A DNA stretch of 64,000 bases. Source: Capillidium heterosporum (taxonomy: Eukaryota; Entomophthoromycota; Entomophthoromycetes; Entomophthorales; Capillidiaceae). The stretch lies in NCBI GenBank assembly GCA_016630905.1, contig WBMQ01000001.1, positions 2,914,001 to 2,978,000 of the forward strand. The letters are read 5' to 3'. This document shows positions 57,083-64,000 of the stretch, one piece after another. The position numbers and the translations under genes were made by a program. Under the pieces are notes generated by a model. It was not told the origin of the DNA, searched no databases, and worked only from the letters and a program-made list of their open reading frames with translations. Numbering within the stretch: position 1 is the first letter of the stretch; every line of letters starts with the position of its first letter.

Positions 57083-58517
57083 TTTGTTCAATAACTCAAC
57101 AAAGGCCGGGGTGGCCGAGTCTATATATGGGTCTTGAGCCTTACTTTACCTTCATCCTTATTCCAACTTTGCCAGTGGTATAAATTTTGATGAAGCCTAT
57201 GCTTGTGGCAGGATCTAATAATGTCTTATGGAGACAATGCGCTGTAGTTTTGACATGTATCTCCACTATTCATATAAGTATCTGTACAAATTTAGTATCG
57301 AAAGCCAAGGCAAGTAAGATCGATTACCAAAACTCTGACCTGGCCAGCGTAAACCCAAAAGGAGCTTCACTTCCAGGAGCGCAAACTTAGTGCCAAGCTA
57401 CCTGCTAAGAATGTTTTGGGCTGGGGTTTCTAATCACAAATAGACAAATGTTAGAAACACTATACCCAGCAAATATCTGAGAAGCTGTAGCATATAGCCC
57501 ATTGCTTTAAGGTTCCTATCTCAAATATAGATACATACAATGCTTCAGCTTGCTATAAATGGTGCCACTGCATAGTAAGAACAACCACCACCCTTCGCTG
57601 TCTGGACTAAAAGGGAAATGGATTCCAATCCTCCGCATTTAAATTGGATGAATCGCATACACGTACTACCTATGTATAGACTTATAGAACCTTGACAGGA
57701 TGCCACCAAATTAAAGTAAAAATAGCCATCCTGCGTTTATCTAGACTGCCGCCCTCTATACAGGACTATTGGATTGTAAACTTGGATGATGTATTGAAAA
57801 GTTGGTAAATGATTGACTAAGTTTTGAAGCAAAGTGCCTAGCTTTGCCGAGTCATCTAAAGTAGGCCGGAGGGTGCAATTATTTGGATTGTAGTCAGCAA
57901 AGTTGAAGTAAAGCCTATTGTTTTTAGGTTGGTGTGGCAAAACTGAGGGAACAATAGCTTTGAGAAATACCTTGGTGGCTATGGTTGGTTCTGAAAGTAT
58001 CATCAACTAGCAAGAATCGGATTAGACCAGGATGCAGCTGCTTTTGTTATAGACATAGTAAGGTGTATGTTTCGTCCACTACCACAAATTCCCAATTGAC
58101 ACTGCTTAGGTAAAGGTATATCTGTTGGCATCAGAAAGAAATGCTGCTCTGTTCAAACTACCTAGATAACTTTTATAAATTCAGCTGGAAAAGGCACATA
58201 TTCTATCTAGACAGAGTAGAACAAGCTTTTATATTGGAGCTTGCTGTAATTGCAGACTAATTATTCCTAACCCATGCTACTATAATTGAGGATAGTCTGC
58301 AACCAAACTCCTAGTTATATCAATATTTTATTTATCAGTCCCCTATTTGCTTCAAAGGTTATGCCACAAGCATTTAAGAACACTACGCAGCATTGTAATT
58401 AGAATTTCAAATTAGTGGTTTTAAATTTCTGTTTTTGATAAAAGCATTCCTCTTTCAATTTAGATGACTGAGAAGGTTGGAAATAGTTCACAATCCAGTA
58501 AATTTATAGCATGCAAG
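57083..58517. other. Right-arm outer end and member D leader
   Basis: Mirror of 34414-35679 up to 58352, including a possible MHR-like relic at 57163-57390 (- strand) and the 89-codon frame at 57737-58003. From 58353 on is the member D leader, with the CTTTCAATTTAGATGACT block. Confidence 0.5.
57163..57390 (-). pseudogene. Possible relic of an MHR-like gene (mirror copy)
   Basis: Reverse-complement counterpart of 35373-35600 with the same weak similarity to the HVSTHCISLHRNNLLP region of member D. Confidence 0.35.
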
Positions 58518-59950
58518 ATGGGAATACAAAAATATCGACACCAACCTAACTCTAACGATGAGGAAAAAAGGTACCAACAAGCTTTACAGCAGCTTGACTT
58601 TCTACAACTTCAAGTTAAAAACCTCCAACTAAGAGTACAGCGACCCAAATTGGAAGATAGTGGTTCCAAGTTGATAGAACATCTGGTAGTTCAATATTTT
58701 AAAGAGGCCGACCAAAGTCAACTGTTTCTAAATTTAAACGCATTACCCAAGTTGTGGAGCCAACCTTCGCAAGAAACCTTTATGATTTTGGCTCTAGGAT
58801 GTAGGTTTGCTAAGGAAAGTTTTCAATTTAATATGGCGTTTATAGAGGATCATTTTTTGACCTTAGCAAAGCAAAGTATCGGATCTAAGGAAATCAATTT
58901 TAGCAACCGTATCGAAAGATTAAAGGGTTTTCTATTGCTGGGCTTGATCGAATTGGTTCGCTATAGAGATTTGTCAAGCTGGTTATATATGGGTATTTTT
59001 AACCTTTTTATTTATATGCTTACTGTAATAATTTAGAACGTGCATTCAGTTTATACAATACGTTAACTGTAAGTCAGATTGAAGAAGCTGGTCCAAATTT
59101 GAAAGCGTGTATCCACCTGTTACTTGATATGTTGAAGAGTTTTTCGGTAAATTTAGGCAAATTTGTTTTCGTCGGCCGACTGAAAGAATACTGCGATTCG
59201 AATTTCTTTACAGATAGATTTAGCCGAAGCTTAGATATGCACGTAAGTACACACTGTATATCCCTACACAGGAACAACTTATTGCCAGCACCAATCCGTA
59301 AAGTATTCAACTACGTCCACTTTTTCAATTTAAAGTTATCGGACCACTCTACCAATCTATCTGAGATTGCAAAAGTTTGTGAGTTCGGTACTCTTATGAT
59401 GAACACCTTCCACCATCGGAATCAACTGATATCCCTGGTTGAAAAATGGTACGCAGACTCAAATGCCAAATCCAGCATCGCTAATTCGCACTATAACCTT
59501 CGACGACTGTACTTGGGTCAAGTGGACTGCGACTTACTCGACAAGCTGGAGTTTATCTTCTTGTACCGCATAGCTACCGTCTACCTCATTTGGCCCTGCA
59601 TCTCAACTTTATCTTTGAAGATCCCTATTACAAGGTACCCGTGTTTTCCAACCTTAAAGAGTATATGTCAAAGTTGGCTACTTCAGTTAGAAACTTGGGC
59701 TCAAGTTGGAAATTCCCTTAAACCACGTAAACCCATAAAGCTTCCGGTCAACATCAGTATGCCAATTATTTTGGCTAAATTCTACTATCAAGTTGCTTAC
59801 GACAACTCTGTGGACGGTAAGCTTAGGGAAGCTGAATTACAAGATGCTAGGAGGATTTATGATATTATTATGTCGACCTCAGATCAGTGGGAAGATTTAG
59901 GTTATTTGAAAGATGGGTTTAATACTTTAAGGAGATGCTACGGTGAGTAA
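58518..59950 (+). CDS. MHR-like protein without zinc cluster, member D
   Basis: Exons 58518-58992 and 59037-59950 with a 44-nt intron; about 462 residues. Starts MGIQKYRHQPNSNDEEKRYQ, followed by the coiled coil QQALQQLDFLQLQVKNLQLR. Then LIEHLVVQYFKEADQSQLFL, MILALGCRFAKESFQF, SWLYM-ERAFSLYNTLT and AKFYYQVAYDNSVDGKLREA, ending RRCYGE*. It lies outside the inverted repeat and is clearly diverged from A, B and C, so it represents an older duplication. An upstream in-frame ATG at 58464 would add 18 residues, but alignment with member C favours 58518. Its gene neighbour on the right is member E in the same orientation; no nucleotidase is adjacent on that side. Confidence 0.8.
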
Positions 59951-60803
59951 TAGAGTTCATGTAAATATTATCGATGCTATAATAATCTTAAAAGTGATAG
60001 ACTGCCAAGATTATAATAGCAAATCACTTGAGACTATTTTAAATACGTTAAGACACTGTTAGTCCATATAATCGCCTTCAATTATAGTAGTCAATATTCA
60101 AATGTTTGTACTTTGAGTTTAAACTATAATGATTCGTAGATATTCGATATAAATTAACAACTTATAGTAAATTCAATATTTTCACTAGCACTGGTTTGTA
60201 CTTTATTAGCAAGCTGTAGTTTCACTTTTACATAATATTCATAACACTTTAAACTGGTTTATTACAAGTGCCATAATATTCTTGCTAAATAAATGTTTAA
60301 ATATCTATATTAATTAATAAAGATGAACTATAGGACCAAAGATCACCGTTTAGCTTATTAAAATTAATAGTTTAGAGTAGCTGATAGGGATCTTTTATAA
60401 TTTGATTGTTACTTGTATTGCTACGTATTTCATTTTATTTAATTTATAAAATATAGAATTTTAGCTATCTACCTATAATTTAATACTAAGCTATCATGCT
60501 ATAGCTGTACATATGTTATTAAGGCGTGTAAGTTGAACTTGGATTTTATAACGCACCCACACCTAAAGTCTAGTATTCATTAAAAATTGTGCATTGTTTC
60601 TTTTTGAAACTGTGCCATTTCCTTTGATTTTTGAAATTAAGCAATGCAACTTTATTGGCTAAAAGGCAAATGCTCAGCAATGTGACTTGGAACTATAAAT
60701 TTGAGCGATTTACAATCCCATCATTTTTATCGAAATTTATCAACCTTCCAACCTAGACAGCTTTGAAGATTAGCAACAACTCACAAGACAGTAGACTTTT
60801 GCT
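59951..60803. other. Intergenic between members D and E
   Basis: A+T-rich region containing the member E promoter. TGTGCCATTT near 60611 is shared with the upstream region of member C. No gene. Confidence 0.5.
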
Positions 60804-62254
60804 ATGCAAGATAAGGATACTGAAGACCAAAAGCAACTACAACCCAAAAGCAAAATTAAAAATAAGAAAGTCCAGGTAGCTTTGCAGAAACTCGATCACT
60901 TGGAACTTCAAGTGCGAAATCTACAACTGTCAGTCGATCGTCCTAAATTGAAAGATAGTGGTTCGAAACTGGTGGAATACCTCATAGTACAGTACTTTCA
61001 AGAAGCCGACCAAAGTCAACTTTTTTTGAAATTGAACACCTTGCCTAAGTTATGGAGTCAACCCAACCAGGAGGCTTTCTTGATACTGAGTTTAGGCTGT
61101 AGATTCGCAAAGAAATGTTTTCAATTTAACTTGACGTACCTAGAAGATTACTTTGTAAGCTTGGCCAAGAAGAGTATCACCTTTAAGGAAGTTAATTACA
61201 ACAACTGTATCGAAAAGTTCAAGAGTTTTTTGTTGCTGGGTATAATCGAATGTGTTAGGTATAGAGATATAACGGGTTGGTTCTATATAGGTAATTTACA
61301 TTTTAGCTGCAAAGTATTTAACTTTTTATTTTGTTTAAAGAGCGAGCATTCAGCTTATACCACACTTTAACTAGAAACCAGATTGAAGAAGCCGACCCCA
61401 GTTTAAACGTCTGCTTCCAAATCCTACTCGATTTTCTAAAATACTTTTCGGTAACTTTGGGTAAGGTGGAGCTTATCAACCGATTGAAAGTTTACTGTGA
61501 CTTGACTTCCTTGACAATTAATTTTAATCACAACTTGGATAGATTCGTAAATACCCATGGTCTATCTTTACATAAGAACCATTTGTTGCCAAACCCTTTT
61601 CGTAGGACGTTTGACTACGCGCATCTCTTCAATTTGAAGCTTTTGAGCAACTTTGACACTTTAACTGATTATGAAAAAGTCGTCGAGTTCAATGCGTTGT
61701 CGGCAAGTACTATCTATCATAGGGAGCAACTCTTACTACTAGTAGAAAAGTGGTATACTGACCTAATCGTAAATCCCAACGCTATCGATTCTGCTTATAG
61801 CCTTAGGCGACTGTATCTGGGCCGAATGGACTACGAACTGCTCAGTAAGCTGGACATCATCTTCCTATACAGACTATCTACCTTCTACCTCATCTGGCCC
61901 TGCATCTCGATACTAGCTTTGAAGATTCCCATCACCAGTAACCCCCACTTTGCAACCTTACAGAATATTAGTCAAAGCTGGTTACACCAGTTAGAAACTT
62001 GGACAAAAATAGGCATCTCTCTCAAACCACTTATACCTATCAAGCTCCCTGTCATCAACATCATTCCAGTTATCTTGGCCAAATTTTACTACCAAGTTGC
62101 TTACGACAACTCTATCAATGGAAAGCTTCGTAAGGCAGATTTAGTAAATGTTAGAAAGATCCACAAGATCGTTGTGATGACTTCAAACCAGTGGGAGGAT
62201 CTTGATTACCTGAGAAATGGCTTTGTTATTTTAAGACGATGCTACGGTGAGTAG
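60804..62254 (+). CDS. MHR-like protein without zinc cluster, member E
   Basis: Exons 60804-61290 and 61341-62254 with a 50-nt intron; about 466 residues. Starts MQDKDTEDQKQLQPKSKIKN, then VALQKLDHLELQVRNLQLSV (coiled coil), LVEYLIVQYFQEADQSQLFL, LILSLGCRFAKKCFQF, GWFYI-ERAFSLYHTLT, HREQLLLLVEKWYTDLI, LRRLYLGRMDYELLSKLD and AKFYYQVAYDNSINGKLRKA, ending RRCYGE*. The five-member alignment shows strongest conservation in the coiled coil, the QYF.EADQSQ(I/L)FL block, the ERAFSLY block and the C-terminal 60 residues. No DNA-binding domain is seen in 200 bp upstream either. Confidence 0.8.
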
Positions 62255-62978
62255 GTATGTTGCATGTGTACATATACTGTTCGACCGTCAATTGAGTTTT
62301 AGACTTGGATTGTTGAAGCACTCGATACCTTCTAGCACTAACCAATAGGCTCTCGGAGTCTTTTATTACTTTTGGCTGTAAGCTAACTACACTATTTATA
62401 ACTTTATTTCGGATCACTAATATTCTATCATAAATATATAACCTTACAACAATTTGCTTTTAAGTCAGTCATATTTTTACATTTGTATTTAAAATTATTT
62501 CCCTGTTAATATTTTATATCCAACAAATAGTTTTCAACTATAATATTTACCCTAACACTGTATATTTGATCCCGGCTTTCTTTGTTCCAACTATATTTAA
62601 TAGCTTAAAGTTATAGATCTGAATACAATAAAGGTAAAGGCATACATCTAACATCTAAAATAACAATATCCATTAATGGTTATTTATAATGGTAAATAAA
62701 CCAATCTAACTTCTAGTAAAGGATATAATTTGATTTATTCCATTAGATCAGCAAATATCACTAATATTTTCCTTTTGTAATCACTTCCCTGCTCAACTAC
62801 TTTCGACATTGCAAATTAGTTTATCTTTTATCTTGATTTTGCCTTCGCTGCAGCTAACCCCCTACTCTGTCTTGACTCTCCTTCGCCATTTTCACCATAC
62901 GTCAGCTTGCACTATTGGTTTTAGGTTTGGGCTTCGACGACAAACGCTGTAGCAGCTGATGAATATCCTCTTGCATAG
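62255..62978. other. Intergenic
   Basis: Member E 3' flank; no supportable gene. Confidence 0.5.
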
Positions 62979-63221
62979 AAAAATTCGCTGGAGGGCAGCG
63001 ATAAGGCCATTGTCCAACCACTAACCCAGCCATTACCGTATGGTTACTTTGACCAAGCTAGAGCCAGTCTTAAACCTGTCCTACTTCATGTAGATTTAAT
63101 GGACCTGATCCGGGAACTTTTACACAAAGAGAACTACAAACAAGCCATTAAACTGACGATAGACAGCATCAATTGGGATTACAGGATGTTACAACTCTTA
63201 CAGCACTTAGTGATGAGCTGA
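62979..63221 (+). other. Unrecognised coding-like open stretch
   Basis: Eighty codons open after a stop, reading ...VQPLTQPLPYGYFDQARASL, LLHVDLMDLIRELLHKENY and KQAIKLTIDSINWDYRML before TGA. The composition is protein-like, with helical repeats, but there is no ATG before codon 40 and no match that I recognise. It may be an exon of an unmodelled gene or a fragment of a decayed one. An overlapping open frame in another phase (63173-63400) adds to the impression of a frame-broken gene. Confidence 0.3.
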
Positions 63222-63879
63222 TGCTTACTAGTATAGTATCAACAGTCTGTTTTTATTGCCTGTCAACCCTAACTGCTACTATACAGGACGACTACAGCGC
63301 TTCAAATCTAAAATTCATTTCGGTTAATGGCTCCATTCCTAGGAGACATCAAGTCGACCTAGAGGCCACCACTACTACCAAAAATTACAAACCATTCTAA
63401 ATGGCACTAAGAAGATAACATTGAACCAGTTGATAAGCTTCAGCTATTTTCAGGCTCTACAGGGCTTGATACCTGGCTGAGTTCAGTTACATGGACCAAC
63501 TCTATACGTACTTTACTCTTCTCAGTGATGAGCTAATATGTGTTTATTAAAGTTATACTTTTAAAATGGGTGACATACTGTAGTGAAGAGCCATATAAAC
63601 TACTTGTTAAAAAGTTCAAGTATATATTAGTCTAAGATAATGGAGATGTATTTACATGGCACATTAAATAAAAGCATCTATATAAATTTGCCTATAAATT
63701 TCTAAAATAAACTTATAGCAATACATAGTAAGCTATCTAGTTAGTGCTGGTAAGTACAGCCCTTACATAGCTATGAATACTAGGGAAAAAAGAAGATTAT
63801 TAAGTACCTGTTAAAATCTTTTATAAAATGAGGCTATTGGGGCTCATCCAAATCTCTGGGGCTATGCACTTCCATCGTA
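63222..63879. other. Intergenic
   Basis: No supportable gene. The phrase AGTGATGAGCT occurs twice (near 63210 and 63525), which may mark a small internal duplication. Confidence 0.4.
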
Positions 63880-64000
63880 TCACCTCACGGATTGATAAAG
63901 TTCATCGACGAGGTCTTTTACTTGACGGGCCAGCAGGCTGATGCCGTTCAGGTATATATACTCTATCTTCGGTATTCTCTTCCAAATCGTTGTCGAAATC
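63880..64000 (-). CDS. Possible gene 3' end cut by the window edge
   Basis: On the - strand one frame reads IPKIEYIYLNGISLLARQ, then VKDLVDELYQSVR*, which looks like a helical C-terminus. A second frame over the same bases reads DFDNDLEENTEDR and ends GPSSKRPRR* at 63902. Which is real, or whether an intron links them, cannot be decided without sequence to the right. Confidence 0.35.
   Translation of the reverse strand, partial: ISTTIWKRIPKIEYIYLNGISLLARQVKDLVDELYQSVR

Larger units (their letters stand above)
52016..58352 (-). repeat. Right arm of the 6.3-kb inverted repeat
   Basis: Reverse-complement copy of 34414-40746. It carries member C (from codon 12), a nucleotidase with a one-base insertion relative to the left copy, and the decayed nucleotidase. 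The outer end lies about 165 bp upstream of the member D start. The arms are separated by an 11.27-kb unique spacer. Confidence 0.95.

Noticed and set aside
59074-59310. Antisense open frames over the MHR-like genes (also 40077-40274 and 52488-52685)
   Set aside because: They mirror conserved codons of the sense genes and have no independent support.
1-64000. tRNA, rRNA, CRISPR arrays, bacterial operon signals, LTR or virus-like elements
   Set aside because: Looked for and not seen; the only mobile-element signal is the LINE fragment.

Overview
This is a gene-dense, A+T-rich stretch of nuclear DNA from a fungus. The fungal signs are an Erd1/EXS membrane protein, a Som1/Flo8-type LisH protein, a Sec61-gamma subunit, and a local family resembling the middle homology region (MHR) of fungal Zn2Cys6 transcription factors. 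Genes carry many very short introns (about 33-68 nt, GT...AG, several with a CTAAC-like branch site). The plant-type sulfite oxidase, UMPH-1 pyrimidine 5'-nucleotidases, a LINE relic and a subtilase relic fit an intron-rich, possibly early-diverging lineage, but the phylum cannot be fixed from this sequence alone.

Positions 1-31 kb are mostly single-copy housekeeping genes: a secreted protein with an internal repeat, a decayed proteinase-K-type subtilase, a LisH/Q-N-P-rich regulator, Rab GDI, a lysine-rich signal-anchored protein, a tandem pair of DsbA/FrnE-like oxidoreductases, a mitochondrial 2-oxodicarboxylate carrier, a lipid-droplet hydrolase-like protein, a monocarboxylate-transporter-like MFS protein, a LINE reverse-transcriptase fragment, sulfite oxidase and a diverged pyrimidine 5'-nucleotidase. 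GDI and the MFS gene each show an apparent one-base frameshift in otherwise conserved sequence, so either real decay or assembly indels must be considered.

Positions 31-62 kb hold the unusual part. Nucleotidase genes (three full-length loci, one of them with a frameshift, plus two mirrored decayed copies and the diverged copy at 28.6 kb) are interspersed with five genes for about 460-residue MHR-like proteins that have a coiled coil but no visible zinc cluster. Three times a nucleotidase and an MHR-like gene face each other tail to tail. A 6.33-kb block (34414-40746) recurs almost identically as an inverted copy (52016-58352). The arms flank an 11.3-kb unique spacer carrying an Erd1-like protein, a SMYD-like MYND/SET protein, Sec61-gamma, a 44-residue membrane peptide and a ubiquitin-specific protease. 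A 714-bp tract at the 3' ends of the nucleotidase genes is identical in all three loci although its flanks differ, which suggests gene conversion.

The last 1.7 kb contains only unrecognised open stretches and a possible gene cut by the window edge.
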